From the NCBI RefSeq assembly GCF_902498995.1, contig NZ_CABVLY010000035.1:1-64000 (forward strand): a stretch of 64,000 nt of DNA, given 5' to 3'. Source of the DNA: Burkholderia anthina (lineage in GTDB: Bacteria > Pseudomonadota > Gammaproteobacteria > Burkholderiales > Burkholderiaceae). The position numbers and the translations under genes are program-made. Shown in pieces: positions 48,665-57,763 of this stretch; positions within the stretch are counted from its first letter, which is position 1; each line of letters starts with the position of its first letter. The notes beneath the pieces are model-generated. The model had not been told where the DNA came from. It did no database searches and saw only the letters and a list, made by a program, of their open reading frames with translations.

Positions 48665-50577
48665 TGGCACACGTTCTCGCTTCCCCCGACGCGCTCGCGC
48701 ACGCGGCGTCCGATCTGCACGCCGACGATACGCAGACGAAGGACCTGCTGCGCTTCATCACCTGCGGCAGCGTCGACGACGGCAAGAGCACGCTGATCGG
48801 CCGCCTGCTCTACGAATCGAACATGCTGTTCGACGATCAGCTGACGCAGCTCGAAGCCGATTCGAAGAAAGTCGGCACGCAAGGCGGCGAACTCGATTTC
48901 GCGCTGCTCGTCGACGGCCTGTCGGCCGAGCGCGAGCAAGGGATCACGATCGACGTCGCGTACCGCTTCTTCGCGACCGCGCGGCGCAAGTTCATCGTCG
49001 CCGACACACCCGGCCACGAGCAGTACACGCGCAACATGATCACCGGCGCATCGACCGCCGATCTTGCCGTCATCCTGATCGACGCGCGCAAGGGCGTGCT
49101 CACGCAGACGCGCCGCCACAGCCATCTCGTCGCGCTGATCGGCATCAAGCGCATCGTGCTCGCGATCAACAAGATGGACCTGGTCGACTACGATCGCGCG
49201 ATGTTCGAGCGCATCGACGCCGACTATCGCGCGTTCGCGGCCGAACTCGGTCTCGAGGAGATCGTCAGTATTCCCATGTCGGCACTACGCGGCGACAACG
49301 TGATCGCGCCGAGTTCTCGGATGCCGTGGTATGCGGGCCCGACGCTGATGCAGCATCTCGACACGCTGCCGCTCGTCGAGCGCGTGACGCGCGACGAACC
49401 GTTCCGGCTGCCCGTGCAATGGGTCAATCGCCCGCACCTGAACTTCCGCGGTTACGCCGGCAGCATCGCGTCCGGCGAAGTCCGCGTCGGCGAGCGCGTG
49501 CGCGTGCTGCCGTCCGGCAAGGAGAGCCGCGTCGTGTCGGTGATCACGCCGGCCGGCGAAGCCGACGTCGCGCGCGCCGGCGAAGCGGTGACGCTCACGC
49601 TCGCCGACGAAATCGACATCAGCCGCGGCGACATGATCGCGCGCGCCGACGCGCCGCCGGAAGTCGCCGACCAGTTCGAGGCGACGCTCGTGTGGATGCA
49701 CGACGAACCGCTGCTGCCGGGCCGGCCTTATCTCGTGAAGCTCGGCACGCAGACCGTCAGCGCCACCTGCGCGACGCCGAAATACAAGATCGACGTGAAC
49801 ACGCGCGAGCATCTCGCCGCGCGTACGCTCGCGCTGAACGAGATCGGCGTGTGCAACCTGAGCTTCGACCGGCCCGTCGCCTTCGATCCGTACGACCGCA
49901 ACCGCCACACCGGCGGCTTCATCGTGATCGATCGCTTCACCAACGACACGGTCGGGGCGGGGATGCTGCACTTCGCGCTGCGCCGCGCGCACAACGTGCA
50001 CTGGCAGGCCGTCGACGTCGACCGCGACGCGCGTGCGCTGCAGAAGGCGCAGACGCCGCGCATCGTGTGGCTGACCGGCCTGTCGGGCGCCGGCAAGTCG
50101 ACGATCGCGAATCTCGTCGAACGGCGGCTGCATGCGCTCGGCAAGCACACGTACCTGCTCGACGGCGACAACGTGCGGCACGGGCTCAATCGCGATCTCG
50201 GCTTCACCGAGGCCGATCGCGTCGAGAACATCCGGCGCGTGGCCGAAGTCGCGCGGCTGATGCTCGACGCGGGGCTCATCGCGCTCGTGTCGTTCATCTC
50301 GCCGTTCCGCGCGGAGCGCGACATGGCGCGCGCGATGGTCGGCCCGGACGAGTTCGTCGAAGTGTTCGTCGACACGCCGCTCGCGATTGCCGAGGAACGC
50401 GATCCGAAGGGGCTGTACAAGAAGGCGCGCAAGGGCGAGCTGAAGCACTTCACCGGCATCGACTCGCCATACGAGCCGCCCGCGCAGCCGGAATTGCGCA
50501 TCGATACGGTGGCCGAATCGCCGGAAGCCGCGGCCGACCGGATCGTCGCGTACCTGCTGCGCGAACGCGCCGTATAA
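48664..50577 (+). CDS. cysNC: Bifunctional sulfate adenylyltransferase subunit 1 / APS kinase
   Basis: A 637-residue fusion. The CysN GTPase half has G1 GSVDDGKST (35-43), DTPGHEQYTRNM and NKMD, and powers APS synthesis by CysD. The CysC half starts near residue 460 with P-loop GLSGAGKST (472-480) and LDGDNVRHGLNRDLGFTEAD, then FTGIDSPYEPPA; it turns APS into PAPS. Together with CysD it makes PAPS from sulfate in one complex. A separate cysC lies at 23130. Confidence 0.95.
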   Translation: MAHVLASPDALAHAASDLHADDTQTKDLLRFITCGSVDDGKSTLIGRLLYESNMLFDDQLTQLEADSKKVGTQGGELDFALLVDGLSAEREQGITIDVAYRFFATARRKFIVADTPGHEQYTRNMITGASTADLAVILIDARKGVLTQTRRHSHLVALIGIKRIVLAINKMDLVDYDRAMFERIDADYRAFAAELGLEEIVSIPMSALRGDNVIAPSSRMPWYAGPTLMQHLDTLPLVERVTRDEPFRLPVQWVNRPHLNFRGYAGSIASGEVRVGERVRVLPSGKESRVVSVITPAGEADVARAGEAVTLTLADEIDISRGDMIARADAPPEVADQFEATLVWMHDEPLLPGRPYLVKLGTQTVSATCATPKYKIDVNTREHLAARTLALNEIGVCNLSFDRPVAFDPYDRNRHTGGFIVIDRFTNDTVGAGMLHFALRRAHNVHWQAVDVDRDARALQKAQTPRIVWLTGLSGAGKSTIANLVERRLHALGKHTYLLDGDNVRHGLNRDLGFTEADRVENIRRVAEVARLMLDAGLIALVSFISPFRAERDMARAMVGPDEFVEVFVDTPLAIAEERDPKGLYKKARKGELKHFTGIDSPYEPPAQPELRIDTVAESPEAAADRIVAYLLRERAV

Positions 50578-50698
50578 GCCGCTTCGGCGGCGTCGTACGG
50601 GCACGGCCCGCGTCGTCTACTCCGTTCGGATGACGCGGGCCGCTGGCCGGTCGGTATGCTGGGTCGGGAGCATTCACCCGATCGAGGAGAACACGAGC

Positions 50699-51886
50699 AT
50701 GCTGATCGCGCTGGCGCCCGGCGATACGGCCGCGCACGACGGTTTCGACGACGCTGCCTGGAGCGCCCGCGAGCTGAGCGCGTGGCTTGGGCTCGTCTAC
50801 CAGGGCCCGTCCGAAGCGACGCCGTGGGCGGGCTTTCTCGAAGCGATCCGCGTGCGGCTCGACGCGAGCTTCACGACGCTCGTGCTGCGCAATCCCGGCG
50901 GCACGCGGCGCGGGCTCATCATCAACGCATCGAGCCACGGCCCGCTGCTGCCCGGCGAGCCGTCGTACAGCGAACAGTTCTATGCGCTCTGCCCGTTTCT
51001 CGATCAGCCGGCCGGCCAGGTCTTCACGGCCGATGCGCTGTTCGGCGAAGCCCGCTGGCGCGCGCATGACTTCTATCGGCAATACCTGCAGCCGCTCGAC
51101 CTGCGCTACATCCTCGGCGCGAACCTGCGCGGCGAGCGCGGCGTCGAATGCGCGTTCTTCGTGAGCCGCGCGCATGGCGGCCGCGAGTTCGACCCGGCCG
51201 AGCGCGCGCAAGTCGCGACGCTGCTGCCGCACCTGCAGCGCGCGGTCGAACTGCACGCGGCGCTCGACGTGCTCGATGCCGAACGCGCGCTGTACGCGGG
51301 CACCGTCGACCGGCTCGATGTCGGCACCGCGATCGTCGACGAGGACGGTCGCGTGATCAAGCGCAACCGCATCGCCGAGCGGCTGATCGAGCAGCAGGAC
51401 GGCCTGTGCCTGCGCCAGGACCGGCTGCATGCGTCGTGCCCGCTCGACGAGCGCCGGCTGCAGAAGGCGCTGCAGGCCGCGCTCGAGCATTTCCGCACGG
51501 GTGCGCTCGCGCGCATCGAAGCCACCACGCTGTCGCGCCCCGGCGGCGCGATGCCGTTGAACGTACTGCTGCGCCCGCTCGCGCCCTATCGCGGCGCGCA
51601 GGACCGCCAGCACCGGCCGGCCGTGGCGGTCTTCATCCGCGATCCGGCGGCGTCGCCACAGACGTCGCGCGACATGCTGCATCGGCTGTTCCGGCTGACG
51701 CCGATGGAAACCGAGATCGCGCTGCTGCTCGTCGACGGCCTGACGCTCGACGAGGCGGCCGCCGCGACCGGCATCACGAAGAACACCGCCCGCGCACACC
51801 TGCGCGGGATCTTCGCGAAAACGGGCGCGACGCGACAGGCCGTGCTCGTGAAGACGCTGCTGAACAGCGTCGTGTCGATGGCATAA
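50699..51886 (+). CDS. LuxR-type transcriptional regulator
   Basis: A 395-residue regulator with a C-terminal LuxR HTH (about residues 325-390: LTPMETEIALLLVDGLTLDE, then GITKNTARAHLRGIFAKTGA). The large N-terminal part has GAF/PAS-like character (TAIVDEDGRVIKRNRIAERL) and may bind a small ligand. The ATG at 50699 follows GAGGAG. It ends the cysD-cysNC transcript and probably controls the sulfonation module. Confidence 0.85.
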   Translation: MLIALAPGDTAAHDGFDDAAWSARELSAWLGLVYQGPSEATPWAGFLEAIRVRLDASFTTLVLRNPGGTRRGLIINASSHGPLLPGEPSYSEQFYALCPFLDQPAGQVFTADALFGEARWRAHDFYRQYLQPLDLRYILGANLRGERGVECAFFVSRAHGGREFDPAERAQVATLLPHLQRAVELHAALDVLDAERALYAGTVDRLDVGTAIVDEDGRVIKRNRIAERLIEQQDGLCLRQDRLHASCPLDERRLQKALQAALEHFRTGALARIEATTLSRPGGAMPLNVLLRPLAPYRGAQDRQHRPAVAVFIRDPAASPQTSRDMLHRLFRLTPMETEIALLLVDGLTLDEAAAATGITKNTARAHLRGIFAKTGATRQAVLVKTLLNSVVSMA

Positions 51887-51926
51887 CGGGCGACACACCG
51901 CCGGGCCGGCGTCGCCCGGCAGCAAC

Positions 51927-51972
51927 CGGATACTCACACCCGATGTCATACGTCATCGGATGTGAGTATCCG
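51927..51972. repeat. 19-bp inverted repeat after the LuxR-type gene
   Basis: Arms 51927-51945 and 51954-51972 pair at 18 of 19 positions (core GGATACTCACA) around an 8-nt loop. There is no T-run on either strand, so it may be a transcript-end hairpin or a protein-binding site. Confidence 0.55.
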
Positions 51973-52049
51973 CTGCACGGCTTCATGACATTCCCCAATA
52001 TCTGAATAATTACCGGGTAAACCCGCAACCTCATGGATCGATCTCAGGC

Positions 52050-52076
52050 GTAGTATGTTGTACGACAACATACTAC
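52050..52076. promoter_or_regulatory. GntR-type palindromic operator upstream of the MFS gene
   Basis: A perfect 12-bp inverted repeat GTAGTATGTTGT-ACG-ACAACATACTAC. Its TTGT-N3-ACAA centre is the pattern bound by FadR-subfamily GntR repressors of sugar-acid genes. It ends 64 nt before the MFS start. No GntR gene is adjacent, so the repressor would be encoded elsewhere. Confidence 0.65.
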
Positions 52077-52140
52077 TTAACCCATCACCTCGACGCCAAC
52101 GCGGGCCGCCGCCCCGTTCGCCGCCCGACCGGAGACTCCG

Positions 52141-53502
52141 TTGACCTCGCCTGCCCTGTCCGGCCGCGACCCGCTCGCGTCCGCCGTCTCGAAAGTGAAG
52201 TGGCACGTGCTGCCGCTCGTGCTGGTCATGTTCATCGCGAACTACATCGACCGCGTCAACGTCGGCTTCGTCGACCGCCACCTCGAGGCGTCGATCGGTA
52301 TCGGCGCGGCCGCCTACGGGCTCGGCGCCGGCCTGTTCTTCGTCGGCTACGCACTGTTCGAAGTGCCGTCGAACCTGTTGATGCAACGCTACGGCGCGCG
52401 CCTCTGGCTCGCGCGGATCATGGCGACCTGGGGCATCGTCGCGGCCGCGATGGCGTTCGTATGGAACGACACGTCGTTCTACGTGCTGCGCTTCCTGCTC
52501 GGCGCGGCCGAGGCCGGCTTCTTCCCCGGCGTCGTGCTGTACCTGTCGCAATGGCTGCCGCCGCAGGAGCGCGGCAAGGCGATGGCGATCTTCCTCGGCG
52601 GCTCCGCGTTCGCGTCGGTGCTGTCCGGCCCCGTGACGGGCGCGCTGCTGTCGGTCCACGGCCTCGGCCTGCAGGGCTGGCAGTGGATGTTCCTGATCGA
52701 AGGGATGTTCTCGGTCGCGCTGTGCGGCGCGAGCTGGCTCCTGCTGAAATCGCACATCGGCGACGCGACGTGGCTCACCGCCGACGAACGCACGGCGCTG
52801 CAGAACGCGCTCGACGAAGAGCGTGCGATCCGCGACGGGCGCTCGACCGTGCGCGTATCGGCCGCCACGCTGCTGCGCGACCCGCAGATCGTGCTGTTCT
52901 GCTTCCTGTATTTCGCGATCCAGCTGACGATCTACGCAGCCACCTTCTGGCTGCCGACGATCATCCGCAAGATGGGCGGCCTCACCGATTTCCAGGTCGG
53001 CCTGTACAACACGATTCCGTGGATGATCGCGATCGGCGCGATGTACGGCTTCGCGGTGCTGTCCGCGAAATGGAAGCATCCGCAGCGCTGGCTGTCGTTC
53101 GCGCTCGTGCTCGCCGCGTGCGGGCTGTTCGCGTCGACGTCGCATGACCCGGTCTGGTCGTTCGCGTCGATCTGCTTCGCCGCGCTCGGCTTCAAGGCCG
53201 CGTCGTCGCTGTTCTGGCCGATTCCGCAGGGCTACCTCGACACCCGCGTGGCCGCGGCCGTGATCGCGCTGATCAACTCGATCGGCAACCTCGGCGGCTT
53301 CGTCGCGCCGACGGCCTTCGGCTATCTGAAGCAACATACGGGTTCGATCACGGGCGGCCTGTATGCGCTCGCGATCGCGTCCGTCGTCGCCGCGGTCGCC
53401 GCGCTGTTCGCGCGCACGCACCGGCGCGGCGATCCGCCGCGCGGCCTGCCGGCCGACGATTCCTTCACGAACACCGCAATGCTCCGCCATGCCGAACACT
53501 GA
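52141..53502 (+). CDS. MFS transporter, anion:cation symporter family
   Basis: A 453-residue MFS carrier. The opening segment WHVLPLVLVMFIANYIDRVN, then VGFVDRHLEASIGIGAAAYG, is the mark of the ACS family (galactonate, glucarate, phthalate and tartrate carriers). It starts with TTG at 52141, with GGAG 8 nt upstream. The following lactonase gene overlaps it by 14 nt. Transporter plus lactonase suggests uptake and hydrolysis of a sugar acid/lactone. The exact sugar is inference. Confidence 0.87.
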   Translation: MTSPALSGRDPLASAVSKVKWHVLPLVLVMFIANYIDRVNVGFVDRHLEASIGIGAAAYGLGAGLFFVGYALFEVPSNLLMQRYGARLWLARIMATWGIVAAAMAFVWNDTSFYVLRFLLGAAEAGFFPGVVLYLSQWLPPQERGKAMAIFLGGSAFASVLSGPVTGALLSVHGLGLQGWQWMFLIEGMFSVALCGASWLLLKSHIGDATWLTADERTALQNALDEERAIRDGRSTVRVSAATLLRDPQIVLFCFLYFAIQLTIYAATFWLPTIIRKMGGLTDFQVGLYNTIPWMIAIGAMYGFAVLSAKWKHPQRWLSFALVLAACGLFASTSHDPVWSFASICFAALGFKAASSLFWPIPQGYLDTRVAAAVIALINSIGNLGGFVAPTAFGYLKQHTGSITGGLYALAIASVVAAVAALFARTHRRGDPPRGLPADDSFTNTAMLRHAEH

Positions 53503-54538
53503 CCGCCTGACCGTCGTCGTCTCGAATGCCGCCGACGGCGACCTCGCCACGTTCTCGCTCACGTCCGACGGCGCGCTCGCGCCGCTCGCCCGCTACCCGG
53601 CCGGCGACGTCGCGATGCCGATCGCCGTGCAGCCCGATCGCGCGCGGCTCTACGTCGCGACGCGCGGCGAGCAGCCGACGATCGTCGCGTTCCGCGTCGC
53701 GGCCGCGACCGGTGCGCTCGCGCGTATCGGCACGACCGCGATCGACGCGAGCCATGCGTACCTGTCGCTCGATCGCAGCGGCCGGTGGCTGCTCGGCGCG
53801 TCGTACGGCGGCAGTTCGCTGAGCCTCTACGACGCCGCGCGCATGCGCGACGGCGACGGCGCGCCGCTGCAGGTCGCGGACGGCATCGCGAACGCGCATG
53901 CGGTCGTCGTGTCGCCGGACAATCGGTTTGCCTACGTGAGCTCGCTCGGCTCGGACCGGATCTTCACGTTCGCGCTGGTCGAGGATGCCGGCGGCCTGCG
54001 CGCGCACGAACACGGCGAAACGCGCGTGCCGGGCGGCTTCGGCCCGCGTCACCTGCGCTTCGCGCACGACGGCCGTACGCTCGTCGTGGTCAGCGAATTC
54101 CTCGCGACGCTCGCCACGTTCCCGCGCGACGCCAACAGCGGCCGCCTCGGCGATGCACGCGTGAGCGTGCGTCACCCTGCCGTCGCCGGCCTCGCACAAG
54201 GCCATGCGCGCCCGCCCGCGCCGGTCGAGCCTTCCGTCTGGGCCGCCGACGTCCACCTGACGCCCAACGAACGCTTCGCGTACGTCAGCGAACGCACGTC
54301 GAGCCAGTTGCTCTGCTATCGCCGCAATGCGGACGGCACGTTCGAACCCGCGCACGCGACGACCACCGAAACGCAGCCGCGCGGCTTCGCGATCGATCCG
54401 TCGGGACGCTGGCTCGTCGCGTGCGGCGAGCAATCGGAATACGTGTCGGTGTACGCGATCGCGCCGGACGACGGCGTGCTGACGCCGCACGCGCGCGTGC
54501 CGGGCGGCCGCGGTGCGAACTGGGTGGCGATCGTCTGA
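53489..54538 (+). CDS. Lactonase family protein (7-bladed beta-propeller)
   Basis: A 349-residue protein of the 6-phosphogluconolactonase-like propeller family (PF10282 type). Repeated blade motifs are seen: PIAVQPDRARLYVATRGEQP, AHAVVVSPDNRFAYVSSLGS, FGPRHLRFAHDGRTLVVVSE and ADVHLTPNERFAYVSERTSS. No signal peptide is seen, so it is cytoplasmic. The ATG at 53489 lies within the MFS gene end. It probably opens a sugar lactone from the carried substrate. Confidence 0.85.
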   Translation: MPNTDRLTVVVSNAADGDLATFSLTSDGALAPLARYPAGDVAMPIAVQPDRARLYVATRGEQPTIVAFRVAAATGALARIGTTAIDASHAYLSLDRSGRWLLGASYGGSSLSLYDAARMRDGDGAPLQVADGIANAHAVVVSPDNRFAYVSSLGSDRIFTFALVEDAGGLRAHEHGETRVPGGFGPRHLRFAHDGRTLVVVSEFLATLATFPRDANSGRLGDARVSVRHPAVAGLAQGHARPPAPVEPSVWAADVHLTPNERFAYVSERTSSQLLCYRRNADGTFEPAHATTTETQPRGFAIDPSGRWLVACGEQSEYVSVYAIAPDDGVLTPHARVPGGRGANWVAIV

Positions 54539-54601
54539 TCGATTGATCGGCGCCGGCCTCGCGAGCGATACCGGTCCGCGCCGCTCGCCGGCTCTTCGCC
54601 T

Positions 54602-55639
54602 TCAGCGCCTCTCGCTCGGCGCCACGCCGGTCCAGCGCTTGAACGCCCGCGTGAAATTCGCGCGGTCGGTATAGCCGACCCGCGCCGCGATCTCGTCGAC
54701 CGGCAGCCGTGTGCCCTCGAGCAACCTGAGCGCGTCGCGCAACCGGATCTCGTCGAGCAGCGTCGAATAGGTCGCGCCGAATTCCGCGAGCTTGCGCTTC
54801 AACGTGCGCGCCGACACGTGCAGTTCGCGCGCGACGTCGTCGACCGACGGATAACCGGCCTCCCCGCAGATCAGCAGGTTGCGCACGCGCTCGACGATGC
54901 TTTCCGCATAGCCGAGCCGCGCGAGCTCGGCCTCGCACTGCTGGACGATCATCTGCGCGGTCTGCGCGTTCGCGGTGCCGATCGGCTCGTCGAGCAGCGC
55001 GGCGTCGCAGCGGATGCGGTTCGCGCTCGCGTCGAAATGACAGCGCGGCAACCGCGCGCGATAGCGCTCGAACCACGGCGGCTCCGGCCATTCGAAGTGC
55101 AGTTCGGCACGCGACTGCAGCGTGCGCCCGGGCGCCGGATCGAGCAGCGAATTGAACAGGATCGCCGTCTCGACCAGGAAGTTCTCCATCGCGAACTGCC
55201 GCAGCCGGCCAAGCGGAAACGCCTCCAGCACGTCGATATCGACGATTCCGTCGAGCTCCGCGAGCCGTACCGAAAAGAACGGCACGCGCGTCGGCAGGTA
55301 GCGGATGCCGAGCGCGACCGCCTCGCCGAGCGTGGCGCAACTCATCAGCCCGAAGCCGATCAACCCGGATTTCGTGAGGCTGCTGCGCAGGCCGATCTCG
55401 ATCGCGATCGACGGATCGCCCGTCGCATCGAGCAGGTTGAATACGATCGCCGCCTGTTGCAGCGGCGTGATGCGCGCATCGGGCTGCGCGAGCCGCTCGC
55501 GCGCGACGCCCGAGCCGGCGAGAATGCGGCCCGCCTCGATGCCGCGCTCCTCGGCGAGCATCAGCATGAACAGCGCATACGCGGACGATACCGTCGCCTT
55601 GTTCAACTGGCGCGCGGCATCCGGGACGGACAGGGCCAT
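54602..55639 (-). CDS. AraC-family transcriptional regulator
   Basis: A 345-residue regulator with an N-terminal 'arabinose operon regulator' type ligand domain (FGLMSCATLGEAVALGIRYL) and a C-terminal AraC HTH (ARELHVSARTLKRKLAEFGA, then IAARVGYTDRANFTRAFKRW). It belongs to the OruR/ArgR/FapR-like group. The start at 55639 (MALSVPDAARQL) is preferred with GGAG about 10 nt upstream. It is divergent from the fatty acid desaturase gene with two matching direct repeats between them. Confidence 0.9.
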   Translation of the reverse strand: MALSVPDAARQLNKATVSSAYALFMLMLAEERGIEAGRILAGSGVARERLAQPDARITPLQQAAIVFNLLDATGDPSIAIEIGLRSSLTKSGLIGFGLMSCATLGEAVALGIRYLPTRVPFFSVRLAELDGIVDIDVLEAFPLGRLRQFAMENFLVETAILFNSLLDPAPGRTLQSRAELHFEWPEPPWFERYRARLPRCHFDASANRIRCDAALLDEPIGTANAQTAQMIVQQCEAELARLGYAESIVERVRNLLICGEAGYPSVDDVARELHVSARTLKRKLAEFGATYSTLLDEIRLRDALRLLEGTRLPVDEIAARVGYTDRANFTRAFKRWTGVAPSERR

Positions 55640-55680
55640 GCGGCGGACTCCGGAGCGGTTTCGGCGGATTGTAGCGTCGC

Positions 55681-55769
55681 TGGCCCGCAATGACACCCCT
55701 GCGGCACTCTAGCCGCGCGGCGCGGGCCAGGGCGCCGGCGCATCGGCCAAGGTGGCCCGAAATGACACC
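55681..55769. promoter_or_regulatory. Direct repeats in the AraC / desaturase intergenic region
   Basis: TGGCCCGCAATGACACC (55681-55697) and TGGCCCGAAATGACACC (55753-55769) differ at one base and are 72 bp apart, about seven helical turns. Such direct repeats suit an AraC-type regulator, which binds direct half-sites. Confidence 0.55.
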
Positions 55770-55865
55770 ATCATTGGCACCGGCGGCCCTCGCGTGCGCG
55801 CCGGTGCGCACCTATGCTTGTCACATCGGCATTGCGCCCTACTCTTTCCGCCTGGATTCCGCTCG

Positions 55866-56978
55866 ATGAGCCAACCCGCACGAACCGTCTTTCGCAACGA
55901 CGCAGACAAGGTCGCGTACGTCCGCCGCGAGGTCAACGCCGCGAGCGATGCGATTCGCGCGCGTTTTCCGCTGCTCGACCGCCAGAACGTCGTCGGTGCG
56001 ACCGTGATGACCGTGTCGGTGAGCGCGATGCTCGCGATCGCGTGGCTGTATGCGCGCGGCGCGATCGCGTGGTACGTCGCGCTGCCGCTTGCCGCGTTCG
56101 TCACGTCGCTGATCCACGAGCTCGAGCACGACCTGATCCACCTGATGTACTTCAAGAAGACGCCGTGGGCCTATCACCTGATGATGGCGCTGTGCTGGCT
56201 CACGCGGCCGGGCACGATCAACCCGTGGACGCGTCGGCGCATGCACCTGCATCACCACAAGGTGTCGGGCGGCGAATCGGATCTCGAGGAATTCGGCATC
56301 ACCAACGGCGAACGCTGGGGCGTGAAGCGGCTGCTGATGATCGCGGACGGGATGCTCGCCGTCGTGCTGCGGCCGGACGCGATGCGCCGCAAGGTCAAGC
56401 AGTACGTCGCCGCGCAGCCGGTGCAGGATGCGGCCGAGCGCGCGCAGTTGCGCGTCGAACAGGTGTCGTCGTACATGCCGATCGGTCACGCGTATTACGC
56501 GCTGTGGCACGCGTTCATCGTCTATCACGCCGGCCTGTTCGCGCTGCATGCGTTCGGCCATGCACCGAACGTGCCGCCGATCGTCGGGCACGTGATGAGC
56601 GTCGTCGATTTTCTCGCGGTGGTGTGGCTCGGGCCGAACTTCGTGCGCAGCTTCTGCATCAACTTCGTCAGCTCGAACATGCATTATTTCGGCGACATCG
56701 ATTCGCGCAACGTGATCCAGCAGACGCAGGTGCTCAACCCGTGGTGGATGCTGCCGTTCCAGCTGTTCTGCTTCAACTTCGGCAGCACGCACGCAATCCA
56801 TCACTTCGTGGTGCGCGATCCGTTCTACATCCGCCAGCTGACCGCGCGAACCGCGCATGCAGCGCTGCGTGAAGTCGGTGTGCGGTTCAACGACGTCGGC
56901 ACGTTCAGGCGCGCGAATCGCTGGGGTGCTCATCAACCGTATCGCGGTACGCGTGGCGCGCAGCAGGCCGACGCATAA
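55866..56978 (+). CDS. Membrane fatty acid desaturase family protein
   Basis: A 370-residue integral membrane di-iron desaturase/hydroxylase. The three His boxes are HELEHDLIH (84-92), HLHHH (127-131) and HAIHH (309-313), with four or so transmembrane helices (MTVSVSAMLAIAWLYARGAI, AWYVALPLAAFVTSLIHELE). The start at 55866 (MSQPARTVFR) lacks an obvious SD. It is divergent from the AraC regulator. Substrate and double-bond position cannot be told. Confidence 0.87.
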   Translation: MSQPARTVFRNDADKVAYVRREVNAASDAIRARFPLLDRQNVVGATVMTVSVSAMLAIAWLYARGAIAWYVALPLAAFVTSLIHELEHDLIHLMYFKKTPWAYHLMMALCWLTRPGTINPWTRRRMHLHHHKVSGGESDLEEFGITNGERWGVKRLLMIADGMLAVVLRPDAMRRKVKQYVAAQPVQDAAERAQLRVEQVSSYMPIGHAYYALWHAFIVYHAGLFALHAFGHAPNVPPIVGHVMSVVDFLAVVWLGPNFVRSFCINFVSSNMHYFGDIDSRNVIQQTQVLNPWWMLPFQLFCFNFGSTHAIHHFVVRDPFYIRQLTARTAHAALREVGVRFNDVGTFRRANRWGAHQPYRGTRGAQQADA

Positions 56979-57007
56979 CGCACACGGCCGCGGCCCCCTT
57001 CACCGGA

Positions 57008-57628
57008 TCATTCGCCGATCGCCGGCATCGGGCCGTGTCCGCGAATCCACGCCCAGTTCGCCAGTTCGGCCATTTCCTTGTCGCCGCGGCTGTCGCCGTA
57101 CGCGAACAGTTTCGCGGGCGGCTGATTCCCCCACCAGCCGCGCAAGCGCACGACCTTCTGCGGCCCCCAGCAATTCTCGCCGTTCAGCCGTCCGGTGAAC
57201 ACGCCACGCTCGAACGCGAGGCGCGTCGCGAGCACCGTGTCGATGCCGGCCGTCTTCGCCCACTTCTCCAGATACAGCGACGGCGACGCGCTGACCAGCA
57301 CGACTTCGTGCCCGCGCGCCTGATGCTCGCGAATCCGCTCGAGCATGTCCGGACGCACGAGGTTCGGCAGATAGCCGTCGACGAACCGGCGCGCCAACGC
57401 GTCGAGCGCGTCCTCGCGCATCGGCCCGAACGCAAACCCGGCGAACTTCGCCTTCGCGTCGCCGCGCGACAGCAGCCCCGCCTTCATCGCGACGATCCAC
57501 GGCAGCGCGCGCAGGCCGGCCCACGCGAAACGCGGCGTGCCGACCGCGTAGCGGACGAAATGACGGAAGCTGTCGGTAGTCGTGATGGTGCCGTCGAAAT
57601 CGAAGGCGGCAACGATGCGGTCGGTCAT
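57008..57628 (-). CDS. HAD-superfamily phosphatase, subfamily IB (PSPase-like)
   Basis: A 206-residue HAD hydrolase. Motif I is AFDFDGTITTTDSFRHF, with the nucleophile Asp10 and the DxD general acid Asp12. Motif II is LVSASPSLYLEKW and motif IV FAYGDSRGDKEMAELA. It resembles the HAD-IB/SerB group and proteins such as PHOSPHO1-like phosphatases. The start at 57628 (MTDRIVAAF) is chosen over a longer frame. The substrate is unknown. Confidence 0.87.
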   Translation of the reverse strand: MTDRIVAAFDFDGTITTTDSFRHFVRYAVGTPRFAWAGLRALPWIVAMKAGLLSRGDAKAKFAGFAFGPMREDALDALARRFVDGYLPNLVRPDMLERIREHQARGHEVVLVSASPSLYLEKWAKTAGIDTVLATRLAFERGVFTGRLNGENCWGPQKVVRLRGWWGNQPPAKLFAYGDSRGDKEMAELANWAWIRGHGPMPAIGE

Positions 57629-57763
57629 GGCGAGACGGGGAAGCAGTGCGATGCCCCGGAAGATAGCAGAATCGCGCCGGTCCACGCGAAACGGCGTGCT
57701 GCCGTACGCGTCGCGCCGCGAACGCGCGCACCGGCGCGCGCGTGCGTGCGGTTCGTGGTTTGC

